Shown here: piece after piece, positions 29,989-39,577 of the stretch
How the letters are laid out: the number at the start of each line of letters is the position of its first letter
Numbering within the stretch: the stretch's first letter is position 1
Assembly (NCBI RefSeq): GCF_000425565.1
Contig: NZ_AUDR01000013.1
Location: 248,001 to 312,000 of the forward strand
DNA from: Tepidiphilus margaritifer DSM 15129
Lineage (GTDB): Bacteria > Pseudomonadota > Gammaproteobacteria > Burkholderiales > Rhodocyclaceae
DNA: 64,000 nucleotides
Reading direction: 5' to 3'
The notes under the pieces: generated by a model
Databases searched by the model: none
What the model was told of the DNA's origin: nothing
The model's input: the letters and a program-made list of their open reading frames with translations, nothing else
Program-made: the position numbers and the translations under genes

Positions 29989-30771
29989 ATGAACACACGA
30001 AAAAAAACGACGCGGGAATGTGAGCGAGTAGTCCAATCGCTGGTCGAAGCCATCCTCGCCGGCCATCACCCTCGGGGAGCCCGCTTGCCTTCGGAGCATA
30101 CCTTGTGTGCGAAGTTCGGCGTGAGCCGGGCGGTGGTGCGTGAGGCCATCGCCCATCTGAAGGCCGAGGGCGTGGTCAGGGCCCGCCAGGGGTCTGGTAC
30201 CTATGTGATCGATCGTCCCGGCCGCAAGGGATTCCATCTCAAGAACGTCGAGGAGGTCTCCGTCCTCGAAGAGCTGCGCCATATCCTCGAGCTGCGCAAG
30301 GTGTTCGAAACGGGGGTGGCCGAACTGGCGGCGGTGCGGCGTACCGAGGCCGATCTGCATCATCTCGAAGCGGTGGTGCTCGCCATGGATCGCTGGGCTC
30401 AGCAGGCAGCGCACAGCCCTACCGAAGAAGGAGTAACCGGGGCGCAGTGGGACGACGAATTCCACCTGGCGCTCGCGCGGGCGACGCACAACCCCGAAGT
30501 CGAGCGCTTTCAGGAATATCTGGGTGTGAAGAACGCCGCGGTGCACCGTGTTCTCTGGGGAAGAGACGGGCAGGTGCGTGGCTGGCCCGTCGCGGCCAAT
30601 GCCGAGCACCGCGAGATCCTCGAAGCGGTGCGTGCAGGCGATCCGGCGGCGGCGCGGCGTGCGTCCGAGCGTCATTTGGAAGGAACGGCGGATCGTGTCT
30701 CCGAGGTGATGTGTCCGGTGGAGGAGCCGGAGAGAGAACCTTCTGATCATCTGGAATCCATCGATGGCTGA
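29989..30771 (+). CDS. GntR/FCD-family regulator of the glc operon
   Basis: A 260-residue FadR-subfamily regulator: winged helix-turn-helix at the N-terminus (RLPSEHTLCAKFGVSRAVVR, read in parts) and a C-terminal FCD ligand domain with the metal-binding acid/histidine set (DDEFH, EHREI, RHLEG). FCD regulators of this type (LldR, GlcC, PdhR) sense hydroxyacids or organic acids. Its stop overlaps the glcD start, so it almost certainly controls glycolate or lactate oxidation here. The ligand is inferred from context. Confidence 0.9.
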   Translation: MNTRKKTTRECERVVQSLVEAILAGHHPRGARLPSEHTLCAKFGVSRAVVREAIAHLKAEGVVRARQGSGTYVIDRPGRKGFHLKNVEEVSVLEELRHILELRKVFETGVAELAAVRRTEADLHHLEAVVLAMDRWAQQAAHSPTEEGVTGAQWDDEFHLALARATHNPEVERFQEYLGVKNAAVHRVLWGRDGQVRGWPVAANAEHREILEAVRAGDPAAARRASERHLEGTADRVSEVMCPVEEPEREPSDHLESIDG

Positions 30772-32254
30772 GACTGCGTCCGCTCCTGTTTCCCCGGCCG
30801 TCACGCGTGAAGTCTTCATCACCGAGCTGCGCCGTCTCCTGCCCGAAGATGCCCTGATCCACGACGAGGCCGAGCTGCGCGCCTACGAGTGCGATGGCCT
30901 CTCTGCCTTTCGTGAGTTGCCTTGGGCCGTGGCCCTGCCGCGCACCGAGGAGGAGGTCGTGGCGCTGCTTCAGACCTGTCATCGCCTGCGGGTGCCGGTC
31001 GTGCCGCGCGGCGCGGGTACGGGTTTGTCGGGCGGGGCGCTGCCGCATCCGCAGGGGCTGGTGCTGTCGCTTGCGCGGCTCAATCGCATCCTCGCCCTCG
31101 ATCCCTTCGCACGCACCGCCACGGTGCAGCCGGGGGTACGCAACCTCGCCATCTCGGAAGCCGCCGCGCCCCACGGGCTCTATTACGCACCGGATCCTTC
31201 CTCACAGATCGCCTGCACTCTGGGAGGCAACGTGGCCGAGAATTCCGGCGGCGTGCATTGCCTGAAATACGGCCTCACGGTGCACAACGTGCTGCGCGTG
31301 CGCGGCTACACCGCCGCGGGGGAACCCGTCGTTTTCGGCAGCCTCGCGCCGGATGCGCCGGGTTACGATCTGCTTGCACTGGCGATCGGCTCGGAGGGAA
31401 TGCTGGCGGTGGTCACCGAGATCACGGTGAAACTTCTGCCCCGACCGCAGACGGCGCGCTGCATCCTCGCTGCCTTCGACTCGGTGCGCGCCGCCGGCGA
31501 AGCGGTGGCCGCGATCATCGCCGAGGGCATCATCCCCGCGGGGCTGGAGATGATGGACCAAGGGGCGACGATCGCTGCGGAGGACTTCGTCCACGCGGGC
31601 TATCCGCTGGAAGCCGCGGCGGTGCTGCTGTGCGAGTCCGACGGCACGCCCGAGGAAGTGGAAGAAGAGATCGCCCGCATGGGGGCGGTGCTCGAGCGCT
31701 GCGGGGCCACCGAGTGGCGCGTCTCGCGCGACGAGGAGGAGCGGCTGCGATTTTGGGCCGGACGCAAGGCCGCGTTTCCGGCCGCCGGGCGCGTCTCGCC
31801 CGACTACTACTGCATGGATGGGACGATTCCGCGCAAGGCCCTGGGCGAGATGCTGGAGGCGATCGCCGAGATGGAGCGCGAATACGGGCTGCGCTGTCTC
31901 AACGTCTTTCACGCGGGTGATGGCAATCTGCACCCCTTGATCCTGTTCGATGCAAACCAGCCCGGCGAATGGGAGCGGGCCGAGGCGTTCGGGGCCGACA
32001 TCCTGGAGCTTTCGGTGCGGCTCGGCGGTACGGTCACCGGTGAGCACGGCGTGGGCGTAGAAAAGATCAACCAGATGTGCGTGCAATTCTCACCCGTGGA
32101 GCTCGAAGCCTTCTTCCAGGTGAAGGCGGCTTTCGACCCGGCGGGAATCCTGAATCTGGGCAAGGCGATTCCCACGCTGCACCGCTGCGCCGAATACGGC
32201 CGGATGCGCGTGTCGCGCGGCAAGCTGCCGTTTGCCGAATTGCCGCGATTCTGA
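30764..32254 (+). CDS. glcD: Glycolate oxidase subunit GlcD (FAD-linked)
   Basis: A 496-residue FAD-binding oxidase of the GlcD/D-lactate dehydrogenase family. The PP-loop RGAGTGLSGGALP and the second FAD-binding segment around CTLGGNVAENSGGVHCLKYG are present. The C-terminal EHGVGVEKI supplies a flavin/substrate histidine. It oxidises glycolate (or D-lactate) and passes electrons to GlcE/GlcF. The start overlaps the regulator stop by 8 bases. The short gap downstream holds a small membrane-peptide gene before glcE. Confidence 0.95.
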   Translation: MAETASAPVSPAVTREVFITELRRLLPEDALIHDEAELRAYECDGLSAFRELPWAVALPRTEEEVVALLQTCHRLRVPVVPRGAGTGLSGGALPHPQGLVLSLARLNRILALDPFARTATVQPGVRNLAISEAAAPHGLYYAPDPSSQIACTLGGNVAENSGGVHCLKYGLTVHNVLRVRGYTAAGEPVVFGSLAPDAPGYDLLALAIGSEGMLAVVTEITVKLLPRPQTARCILAAFDSVRAAGEAVAAIIAEGIIPAGLEMMDQGATIAAEDFVHAGYPLEAAAVLLCESDGTPEEVEEEIARMGAVLERCGATEWRVSRDEEERLRFWAGRKAAFPAAGRVSPDYYCMDGTIPRKALGEMLEAIAEMEREYGLRCLNVFHAGDGNLHPLILFDANQPGEWERAEAFGADILELSVRLGGTVTGEHGVGVEKINQMCVQFSPVELEAFFQVKAAFDPAGILNLGKAIPTLHRCAEYGRMRVSRGKLPFAELPRF

Positions 32255-32259
32255 ACGGC

Positions 32260-32394
32260 GTGAGCGAGCGGGCCTGGGTGCAGCTGCTGTTGGTCGCCAT
32301 TCCCGTGCTGGGGCTGATCGGTTCCCTGCTGTGGTTGCGGGACGAGGCGCGGCTTGCCGAACGGCGCCGAAAAGAACGGGAGGAGAAACGATGA
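32260..32394 (+). CDS. 44-residue single-span membrane peptide
   Basis: An open frame of 45 codons starts with GTG 5 bases after the glcD stop and ends with a TGA that overlaps the glcE ATG (ATGA). The product has a short polar N-terminus, one clear hydrophobic span (VQLLLVAIPVLGLIGSLLWL) and a very basic, charged tail (RDEARLAERRRKEREEKR), so the tail would face the cytoplasm. Both spacings look like those of a real operon member. I do not recognise a family. A membrane anchor or assembly factor for the GlcDEF complex is a guess from position. Confidence 0.6.
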   Translation: MSERAWVQLLLVAIPVLGLIGSLLWLRDEARLAERRRKEREEKR

Positions 32395-33455
32395 ACGCGA
32401 TCGTCGATCGCCTGCGCGAGCAGGTGCTGGAGGCGCGCGGGCGCAGGCGACTGGAGATCCGCGGCGGGGGCAGCAAATCCTGGTATGGGGCGCCGGATCC
32501 GGAGGCCGAGCCGCTGGAGGTGGGCCTGCTCTCCGGCATCATCCGTTACGAACCCTCCGAATTGGTGCTCACCGCCTATGGCGGCACGCCGCTGGCGGAG
32601 GTGGAGGCGCTGCTCGCGCGGCACGGGCAATGGTTGCCTTTCTCGCCGCCGCACTTCACCGATTCGGCCACGATCGGCGGGGCGGTGGCTGCTGGCCTCT
32701 CCGGCCCGACCCGCTGGGGGCACGGGGCGCTGCGCGACTACGTGTTGGGGGTGCGGGTGCTCGACGGCCAGGGGCGAGTGCTGCGCTTCGGCGGCGAAGT
32801 GATGAAGAACGTGGCCGGCTACGACGTCGCGAGGCTCTTTGCCGGTTCGCTCGGCACCCTGGGGGTGATCCTCGAAGTATCGCTGAAAGTGCTGCCGCTG
32901 CCTCCGGCCACCCGAACCCTGCGCTTCGCTTGCAGTCAGGACGAGGCGATCGAACGCTTCAACCGCTGGGCGGGTCAGCCGCTTCCCCTGTCGGCAAGCG
33001 CGTGGTGGCAAGGGGAAATGACCCTGCGCCTTGCCGGCGCCCGGGCGGCGGTGGAAGCGGCCGCGGCGCGCCTGGGCGGCGAGGTGCTGCCGGATGAGGC
33101 GGCGCAGCGATTCTGGGAGGAAGTGCGCGAGCAGAGCCTGCCCGTCTGGCGGCTGCAGGAGGGTGAGGTGCTGTGGCGCCTGGCGTTGCCGCCGACCACG
33201 CCTGCCTGGGCGGATGCGGAGGATGCGCTCGTTGAATGGGGCGGAGGACTACGTTGGCTGCGCTGCCCGGCGGGCGACGATTCTTGGTTCGAGCGCGCTC
33301 GCGCCGTGGGCGGACATGCCGTGCGCTGGCGCGGCGCCCGGGCCGGTGAGCGCGTGTTCGCGCCGCGCGGCGCTGCCGAGCGTGCCATCGAAGAGCGGCT
33401 CAAGGCTGCCTTCGACCCCGACGGCGTGTTCGCGCGCCGCTTGCCCTTGGAGTGA
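32391..33455 (+). CDS. glcE: Glycolate oxidase subunit GlcE (FAD-binding)
   Basis: A 354-residue FAD-binding protein resembling the N-terminal half of GlcD. It keeps the FAD motif around IRGGGSKSWYG and the FTDSATIGGAVAAGLSGPTRWG segment, followed by EVMKNVAGYDVARLFAGSLG. It forms the glycolate oxidase complex with GlcD and GlcF. The ATG at 32391 follows GGAGGAGAAACG and overlaps the stop of the small membrane peptide. GlcF starts 3 bases after its stop. Confidence 0.95.
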   Translation: MNAIVDRLREQVLEARGRRRLEIRGGGSKSWYGAPDPEAEPLEVGLLSGIIRYEPSELVLTAYGGTPLAEVEALLARHGQWLPFSPPHFTDSATIGGAVAAGLSGPTRWGHGALRDYVLGVRVLDGQGRVLRFGGEVMKNVAGYDVARLFAGSLGTLGVILEVSLKVLPLPPATRTLRFACSQDEAIERFNRWAGQPLPLSASAWWQGEMTLRLAGARAAVEAAAARLGGEVLPDEAAQRFWEEVREQSLPVWRLQEGEVLWRLALPPTTPAWADAEDALVEWGGGLRWLRCPAGDDSWFERARAVGGHAVRWRGARAGERVFAPRGAAERAIEERLKAAFDPDGVFARRLPLE

Positions 33456-33458
33456 GCG

Positions 33459-34694
33459 ATGCAGACGAATCTGGCCGATTTCATCCGCGATACCTCCGCC
33501 GGCCGGGTGGCCGACGCCATTCTGCGCAAGTGCGTGCACTGCGGCTTTTGCACCGCCACCTGCCCGACGTATCAGCTGCTCGGCGACGAGCTCGATGGGC
33601 CACGCGGGCGCATCTATCTGATCAAAGAGGTGCTCGAGGGCGTGCCGCCCACGCGCGCCATCCAGCAACACCTCGACCGCTGCCTCACCTGCCGTGCCTG
33701 CGAGACGACCTGTCCTTCGGGCGTGGAATACGCGCATCTGCTCGACGTCGGTCGGCACGAGGTCGATGCGCGCGTGCCGCGGCCGCTCGCCGAACGGGCC
33801 AAGCGCTGGGCGCTGGCGCGCGTGCTGCCCGAACGCCAGCGCTTCGCCGCGGCGCTGCGGCTCGCCCGTTTGGGCAAGGGGGTGCTGCCGGATTCCCTGG
33901 CCGCGAAGATTCCGGCGAAAAAAGCAGCCGGCCCGCGACCGACGGCGCGCCACCCGCGCCGCTGGTGGCGGCTGGAAGGCTGCGTGCAGCCCGAGCTGGA
34001 GCCGGCGATCGACGCGGCGGCCGAGCGCGTGTTCGACCGGCTGGGCATTTCGCTCGAGGCCGCGCCGGGGGCGGGGTGCTGCGGGGCGATCGAATGGCAC
34101 CTCGACGAACAGGAACGGGCGCGAGCGCGGGCGCGGCGCAACATCGACGCCTGGTGGCCGGCGATCGAGTCGGGTGAAATCGAGGGCATCCTCATCACCG
34201 CCTCCGGCTGTGCGGCGCAGGTGCGCGATTATGGGTTTTGGCTCGCTGAGGATCCGGCCTATGCCGACAAGGCGGCTCGGGTGGCGCAGCGGGCGCGCGA
34301 TGTGAGTGAAGTGCTCGCCGCCGAATCCGCCGCACTCGAATCGCTGCTGCCGGCGCAGCCGACTCCGCGTGGAGCCGTGGCCTTTCACGCCCCTTGTTCG
34401 CTGCAGCACGGCCTGAAGGTGCGCGGCGTGGTGGAGCGGCTGCTCGGGCGCGCGGGCTACACCGTGGTGCCGGTACGCGATGCGCACCTGTGCTGCGGTT
34501 CGGCCGGAACCTACTCGCTGCTGCAGGCGGAATTGGCCGAGGCGCTCAAGCGCGACAAGCTCGCCGCGCTCACCGAGCACGCCCCGGCCCGGATCGCCTC
34601 GGCCAACATCGGCTGCATCACCCACCTGGCGCACGGCGCGAACGTGCCGGTGTGCCATTGGATCGAACTCATCGACGAGGCGCTGAGGGCATGA
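33459..34694 (+). CDS. glcF: Glycolate oxidase iron-sulfur subunit GlcF
   Basis: A 411-residue iron-sulfur subunit. Two 4Fe-4S motifs lie near the N-terminus ([12 protein letters not shown] and [14 protein letters not shown]), and two CCG-type motifs lie in the C-terminal half ([10 protein letters not shown] and [10 protein letters not shown]). It carries electrons from GlcD/GlcE to the membrane quinone pool. The stop overlaps the dapF start (ATGA), linking glycolate oxidation with lysine and cell-wall synthesis genes in one run. Confidence 0.95.
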   Translation: MQTNLADFIRDTSAGRVADAILRKCVHCGFCTATCPTYQLLGDELDGPRGRIYLIKEVLEGVPPTRAIQQHLDRCLTCRACETTCPSGVEYAHLLDVGRHEVDARVPRPLAERAKRWALARVLPERQRFAAALRLARLGKGVLPDSLAAKIPAKKAAGPRPTARHPRRWWRLEGCVQPELEPAIDAAAERVFDRLGISLEAAPGAGCCGAIEWHLDEQERARARARRNIDAWWPAIESGEIEGILITASGCAAQVRDYGFWLAEDPAYADKAARVAQRARDVSEVLAAESAALESLLPAQPTPRGAVAFHAPCSLQHGLKVRGVVERLLGRAGYTVVPVRDAHLCCGSAGTYSLLQAELAEALKRDKLAALTEHAPARIASANIGCITHLAHGANVPVCHWIELIDEALRA

Positions 34695-35548
34695 ACCTCC
34701 TCCATTTCACCAAGATGCACGGGCTGGGCAACGATTTCGTCGTGATCGACGCGATCCGCCAGCGCTTCACCCCTTCGCCGGAACTGGTACGCTGGCTCGC
34801 CGACCGCCATTTCGGCATCGGCTGCGACCAACTCCTGCTGGTGGAGGCGCCCACCCGCCCCGACGTCGATTTCCGCTACCGCATCTTCAACGCCGACGGC
34901 GGCGAGGTGGCGCAGTGCGGCAACGGCGCGCGCTGTTTCGCCCGCTTCGTGGTGGAGAAAGGGCTCACCACCAAGCGGCGCCTGCGCGTGGAGACGGTGA
35001 GCGGCGTGATCGAACCCGAGCTGCGCGAGGAAGGGGAGGTGGCCGTCGACATGGGCGTGCCGGTGCTCGAACCCGCGCGCATCCCCTTCGTCAGCGACAC
35101 GGACGCGGTGGTGCAAACGCTCGAAGTCGACGGCAGGCCGGTGGAGCTCACGGCGGTCTCCATGGGCAATCCCCACGCGGTGCTGGTGGTGCAGGACGTC
35201 GATCGGGCACCGGTGACCGAGCTCGGTCCACGAATCGAGCGCCATCCCCGTTTCCCCGAGCGCGTCAACGTCGGTTTCATGCAGGTGCTCGCGCCCGACG
35301 CGATCTGGCTGCGGGTGTTCGAGCGCGGGGCGGGTGAGACGCTCGCCTGCGGCACGGGCGCCTGCGCCGCGGTGGTGGCCGGTACCCTGCGCGGGCTGCT
35401 GCGCCCGCCGGTGACGGTACACACGCGCGGCGGGCGGCTGCGCATCGAGTGGGCCGGGCCGGGGCAGCCGGTGATCATGATCGGCCCAGCGCGCACCGTG
35501 TTCGAGGGGGTGATCGACCTCGACCAACCCCGGGAACTGCCGCGATGA
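34691..35548 (+). CDS. dapF: Diaminopimelate epimerase
   Basis: A 285-residue cofactor-independent racemase that interconverts LL- and meso-diaminopimelate for lysine and peptidoglycan. The two catalytic cysteines are Cys76 (QCGNGARC) and Cys220 (ACGTGACA). The N-terminal [15 protein letters not shown] is also conserved. The ATG overlaps glcF and the TGA overlaps the DUF484 start, so translation is likely coupled on both sides. dapF-DUF484-xerC is a conserved proteobacterial cluster. Confidence 0.97.
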   Translation: MNLLHFTKMHGLGNDFVVIDAIRQRFTPSPELVRWLADRHFGIGCDQLLLVEAPTRPDVDFRYRIFNADGGEVAQCGNGARCFARFVVEKGLTTKRRLRVETVSGVIEPELREEGEVAVDMGVPVLEPARIPFVSDTDAVVQTLEVDGRPVELTAVSMGNPHAVLVVQDVDRAPVTELGPRIERHPRFPERVNVGFMQVLAPDAIWLRVFERGAGETLACGTGACAAVVAGTLRGLLRPPVTVHTRGGRLRIEWAGPGQPVIMIGPARTVFEGVIDLDQPRELPR

Positions 35549-36177
35549 GCTGCTCGCACGACGACGTTCGCCATTATCTGCAGGAGCATCCGGACTTCTT
35601 TCTGAATGAGCCGGCGCTGGCGGCCTCCTTGGCCCTGCCGTCCGAAGGGCCGGGGGGGACGGTGTCGCTCGCCCAGCATCAGGCGAACCTGCTGCGCGGC
35701 CAACTCCAGGCGATGGAAGAAAAATTCGCCCAGCTCCTGCAGATCGGGCGGCAGAACGACCAGCTCGCCGAACGCATGCACCGCTTGGCGCTCGCCCTCA
35801 TCGGGGCGGAGACGCGGCCGCAGGTGCGCCACATCCTCACGCGCACCCTCAATGAGGAGTTCGCCGTGCCGACGGTGCGCTTGGGCCTTCCCGGCTGGCT
35901 CGCGGCGGAATTGCCCGAGCCGCTCGCAGCGTTCGCCCGCACGCTCTCCGAGGTATACGTGGGGCCGCCACCGCACCCGGCGCTCGCCGCCTGGCTCGGT
36001 GCCGACGTCGCCTCTTGCGCCGTGCTGCCGCTGCCGGTGCCCGAGGAGGGCGTGGGGCTGCTGGCGCTCGGCAGTCCGGAGCCGCAGCGCTTCTATCCGG
36101 CGATGGGAACCGTCTTCCTGCGGCGCATCGGCGAGCTCGCCACGGCGGCGCTCGCCCGCTGCCGCGAGGCGGTGTGA
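35545..36177 (+). CDS. DUF484 (GAF-like) protein
   Basis: A 210-residue DUF484 protein with the characteristic N-terminus ([12 protein letters not shown]) followed by a coiled-coil linker and a GAF-like sensor domain. The molecular function is unknown; the gene sits between dapF and xerC in many proteobacteria. The start overlaps dapF (ATGA) and its stop overlaps a GTG that could start xerC. Confidence 0.9.
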   Translation: MSCSHDDVRHYLQEHPDFFLNEPALAASLALPSEGPGGTVSLAQHQANLLRGQLQAMEEKFAQLLQIGRQNDQLAERMHRLALALIGAETRPQVRHILTRTLNEEFAVPTVRLGLPGWLAAELPEPLAAFARTLSEVYVGPPPHPALAAWLGADVASCAVLPLPVPEEGVGLLALGSPEPQRFYPAMGTVFLRRIGELATAALARCREAV

Positions 36178-36182
36178 GCGGC

Positions 36183-37079
36183 ATGGACGAGTCCGGGCTG
36201 CCCGAGCCGCTCGAGCGCTACCTCACCGTGCTCGCTGCCGAGCGGCGTAGCGCCACGGCCACGTTGCGCGCCTACCGGCTGGAGCTCGCCGCCCTGGCCG
36301 AGGCCACGGGCGGCGAGCCGCTGCGCGCCGACGCGGCTGCCTTGCGCGCGGCGCTCGCCCGGGCCCACGGGCAGGGCCTGGCGCCGCGCTCGCTCGCCCG
36401 GCGCCTGTCGTGCTGGCGCGGGTTCTACCGCTGGGCACTGCGCCAGGGTTGGGTGACGGTCAATCCCACCGAGGGGTTGCGTGCACCGCGCGCGCCGCGC
36501 CTCCTGCCCAAGGCGTTGGGCGTGGACGAGACCCAGCGGGTGCTCGATGCCGCGCCCGAGGCGGAGCTGGAGGTGCGCGATCGCGCCATGGCCGAGCTAC
36601 TCTATGCCACGGGATTGCGGGTGGCCGAGCTCGTCTCGCTCGACCTCGATCCCGCCTGCCTCGATCTCGACCAGGGTTGGGTGAGCGTGACCGGCAAGCG
36701 CGGCAAACGCCGGACCGTGCCGCTGGGGCGCACGGCCATCGCGGCGATTCGCCAGTGGCTTTCCGTGCGCGCCGGGTTGGCAGCGCCGGGCGAGAAAGCA
36801 CTCTTCGTGAGCCGCGAGGGCACGCGCCTTTCGCCGCAAGGGGTGGGGAGCCGCTTGGTGCGCTGGGGGCGCAAGCACGGCGTGGAGGGAAATCTCCATC
36901 CGCACCGGCTGCGCCACAGTTTCGCGAGCCACCTGCTGCAATCCTCGGGTGACCTGCGGGCGGTGCAGGAGCTCCTGGGGCACGCCTCGATCGCCAGCAC
37001 CCAAGTCTATACCCGGCTCGATTTCCAACATCTGGCACGCATCTACGACGCGGCCCATCCGCGGGCCAAACGCAAATAG
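36183..37079 (+). CDS. xerC: Tyrosine recombinase XerC
   Basis: A 298-residue tyrosine recombinase that with XerD resolves chromosome dimers at dif. The N-terminal SAM-like core-binding domain (to residue ~95) is followed by the catalytic domain with Arg (GLRVAEL), Lys (TGKRGKRR), the H-x-L-R-H box (HPHRLRHSFA), LGH and the nucleophile Tyr (TQVYTRLDF). Length equals E. coli XerC. A GTG at 36174 overlapping the DUF484 stop is an alternative, coupled start. The family and dapF-DUF484 context support XerC over XerD or a phage integrase. Confidence 0.95.
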   Translation: MDESGLPEPLERYLTVLAAERRSATATLRAYRLELAALAEATGGEPLRADAAALRAALARAHGQGLAPRSLARRLSCWRGFYRWALRQGWVTVNPTEGLRAPRAPRLLPKALGVDETQRVLDAAPEAELEVRDRAMAELLYATGLRVAELVSLDLDPACLDLDQGWVSVTGKRGKRRTVPLGRTAIAAIRQWLSVRAGLAAPGEKALFVSREGTRLSPQGVGSRLVRWGRKHGVEGNLHPHRLRHSFASHLLQSSGDLRAVQELLGHASIASTQVYTRLDFQHLARIYDAAHPRAKRK

Positions 37080-37093
37080 ACTGGACTTTGCCC

Positions 37094-38284
37094 ATGGCGA
37101 CTTTGATCCTCAAACCCGGGCGGGAGCGCTCGCTCATGCGGCGCCATCCCTGGATTTTCGACACCAGCGTCGAGCGCATCGACGGACCGGTGAAAAACGG
37201 CGACACCGTGCTCGTCGCGCGGCATGACGGCACGCCGCTCGCGCGCGCCGGCGTGTCGCTCGCCTCGCGCATCCGCGCGCGGGTGTGGCACTTCGCGCCG
37301 GATTCGCCCGTCGATCATGCGTTCTTCCGTCGCCGCATCGCGCAGGCGATCGCCCGGCGGCTGGCGCATCCCTCGTTGCGCGGACAGCAGGGACTGCGGC
37401 TCGTGCACGGCGAGGCCGACGGTTTGCCCGGTGTCATCGTCGATCGCTTCGGCGCGGTGGCGGTGCTGCAGCTCACCTTTGCCGGCGCCGAGCGCTGGCG
37501 CGAGGCCATCGTCGATGCCCTCTGGCGCGCCTTGCCGGAGCTGGAAGCGCTCTACGAGCGCTCGGATTCCGGGGCGCGCCGGCTCGAAGGGCTGGAGCCG
37601 CGCACGGGTCTCGTCTTCGGAACCTTGCCCGAGACGGTGGTGATCGAGGAATACGGCGTGCGTCTGTTCGTCGACGTGGTGCAGGGGCACAAGACGGGGT
37701 TCTACCTCGACCAGCGCGAGAACCGGCGGCTCGCCGGGCAGCTGGCCGACGGGGCGCGGGTGCTCAACGCCTTTTGCTATAGCGGCGGATTTTCGCTCCA
37801 CGCCCTCGCAGGCGGTGCGCGCGAGGTCTGCTCGATCGACTCGAGCGGCCCGGCGCTGGAGCTCGCGCGGCGCAACCTCGCCCTCGATCCCGCCCTGCCG
37901 GCGGATCGGGCGCGCTGGTTCGAGGCCGACGTCTTCACCCTGCTGCGCGAGTGGGAGCGCGACGGCGAGCGCTTCGACCTCGTCATCCTCGATCCGCCCA
38001 AGTTCGCCCCCTCGGCGGCCCACGTGCCGCAGGCGCGGCGGGCGTATCGCGACGTCAACCTCCACGGCATGCGCCTGGTCGCCCCCGGCGGGCTTCTGAT
38101 GACGTTTTCCTGCTCCGGCGGCATCGGGACGGAGGAATTCCGCGAGATCGTCGCCGACTGCGCCGCCAAGAACGGACGCGACGCGCAGGTGCTCGCCCGC
38201 CTGCAGGCCGGGCCGGATCATCCCGTGGGGTTGGCGGTGCCCGAGAGCGAATATCTCAAAGGGCTGCTCGTGCGGCTGGAATGA
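37094..38284 (+). CDS. rlmI: 23S rRNA m5C1962 methyltransferase RlmI
   Basis: A 396-residue SAM-dependent rRNA (cytosine-C5) methyltransferase: a PUA-like N-terminal domain (LKPGRERSLMRRHPWIF), the GHKTGFYLDQRENR motif, a Rossmann core (NAFCYSGGFSLHA) and the active-site regions ILDPPKFAPS and FSCSGGI. It probably targets C1962 of 23S rRNA. Length matches E. coli RlmI. The ATG at 37094 is preferred over a TTG two codons upstream. It lies 14 bases after xerC and may share its transcript. Confidence 0.9.
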   Translation: MATLILKPGRERSLMRRHPWIFDTSVERIDGPVKNGDTVLVARHDGTPLARAGVSLASRIRARVWHFAPDSPVDHAFFRRRIAQAIARRLAHPSLRGQQGLRLVHGEADGLPGVIVDRFGAVAVLQLTFAGAERWREAIVDALWRALPELEALYERSDSGARRLEGLEPRTGLVFGTLPETVVIEEYGVRLFVDVVQGHKTGFYLDQRENRRLAGQLADGARVLNAFCYSGGFSLHALAGGAREVCSIDSSGPALELARRNLALDPALPADRARWFEADVFTLLREWERDGERFDLVILDPPKFAPSAAHVPQARRAYRDVNLHGMRLVAPGGLLMTFSCSGGIGTEEFREIVADCAAKNGRDAQVLARLQAGPDHPVGLAVPESEYLKGLLVRLE

Positions 38285-38416
38285 ATCCGCTTGGGGGCGA
38301 GGTCGAAGATTTTTTCGTTCGATCAACCCCTTGCATTCGTTTCGTGGTACCATCCCGCGCTCTTTCGGCGACCTCGGCGTCGAGGTCGGGTCCTTTCGTC
38401 CATGGAGGGTTCGATC

Positions 38417-39523
38417 ATGTCGGAGATGGGTTCTGGGGTCCGTCTGCAGCCGGCGGCGTTGCAATTTCCAGTGTCGTGGTATTTCGACGAGGCGCTGTTT
38501 CGCCGCGAACTGGAGATCTTCTTCCGCCAGGGGCCGGGTTATGTCGGGCACGAGGCCATGGTGCCGGAGCCCGGCTCCTACCGCTCGCTCGAGTGGTTCG
38601 ACCACGCCAAGGCGCTGGTGCGCGACGCCCAGGGGCCGGCGTTGCTGTCCAACGTCTGCCGCCACCGGCAAGCCATCATGCTGCAAGGGGAGGGCAAGAC
38701 CGAGCACGTCGTCTGCCCCTTGCACCGCTGGACCTACGATCTCACGGGGCGATTGGTGGGTGCGCCGCATTTCTTCGAGACGCCCTGCCTCAACCTGCAG
38801 CGCGAGGCGCTCGAATCGTGGAACGGCCTCCTCTTTCGCGGGCCGCGCTCGGCGGCGGCCGATCTCGCCGGCATGGAGCTCGCCCGCTGGTTCGACTTTT
38901 CCGGCTACAAACTCGACCGGATCGTGCGCCACGACTGCCACTACAACTGGAAGACCTTCGTCGAGGTGTATCTCGAGGATTACCACGTCGTGCCCTTCCA
39001 TCCGGGGCTGGGCAACTTCGTCGATTGCAGCGCGCTCGAGTGGCAGTTCGACGAATGGTACTCGGTGCAGCGCGTGGGCATCACGGCGCTCGACAAGCCG
39101 GGCACACCGGTCTATGCGCGCTGGCACAAGGCGGTACTCGATTATCATCAAGGAAAACTGCCCGAGCACGGCGCGATCTGGATGCTGTACTACCCCAACG
39201 TGATGGTGGAGTGGTATCCAAATACCCTGGTGGTGAGCACCCTGTGGCCGGTGTCGGTGAACGAGACGATCAACGTGGTGGAATTCTATTATCCCGAAGA
39301 GATCGTCGAGTTCGAGCGTGAGTACGTCGAGGCGCAGCAGGCGGCCTACATGGAGACGGCGATCGAGGACGACGAGATCGCCGAGCGCATGGACCGCGGC
39401 CGTAAGGCGCTCCTGGCCGAGGGTAGGGACGAGGTTGGACCCTATCAGGAGCCGTTCGAAGTGGGGATGCCGCATTTCCACGCGTTCTATCGCCGGCTGA
39501 TGGGGTTGGAGGGCGGCTGCTGA
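38417..39523 (+). CDS. Rieske non-heme iron oxygenase, alpha-subunit type
   Basis: A 368-residue aromatic-ring-hydroxylating-dioxygenase-like alpha subunit. The Rieske 2Fe-2S ligands are C81, H83, C100 and H103 (CRH...CPLH). The mononuclear iron site shows H190 and H195 in the D-x2-H-x4-H pattern (EDYHVVPFHPG). No beta subunit, ferredoxin or reductase gene is adjacent, so it must borrow electrons from elsewhere. Lone enzymes of this group act on quaternary amines, steroids, aromatics or pigments; the substrate is unknown. The ATG at 38417 follows GGAGG. A strong terminator lies just past its stop. Confidence 0.85.
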   Translation: MSEMGSGVRLQPAALQFPVSWYFDEALFRRELEIFFRQGPGYVGHEAMVPEPGSYRSLEWFDHAKALVRDAQGPALLSNVCRHRQAIMLQGEGKTEHVVCPLHRWTYDLTGRLVGAPHFFETPCLNLQREALESWNGLLFRGPRSAAADLAGMELARWFDFSGYKLDRIVRHDCHYNWKTFVEVYLEDYHVVPFHPGLGNFVDCSALEWQFDEWYSVQRVGITALDKPGTPVYARWHKAVLDYHQGKLPEHGAIWMLYYPNVMVEWYPNTLVVSTLWPVSVNETINVVEFYYPEEIVEFEREYVEAQQAAYMETAIEDDEIAERMDRGRKALLAEGRDEVGPYQEPFEVGMPHFHAFYRRLMGLEGGC

Positions 39524-39549
39524 GGAAGTGCCGCGACCCGTTTCCCTCG

Positions 39550-39577
39550 AGGCGCCTGCGGGCGCCTTTTTCTTTTT
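39550..39577 (+). terminator. Rho-independent terminator of the Rieske oxygenase gene
   Basis: A perfect 7-bp stem AGGCGCC / GGCGCCT with a TGCG loop is followed by TTTTCTTTTT. The T tract touches the stop codon of the convergent mltA gene, so the end of mltA and this terminator share bases. Confidence 0.85.
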
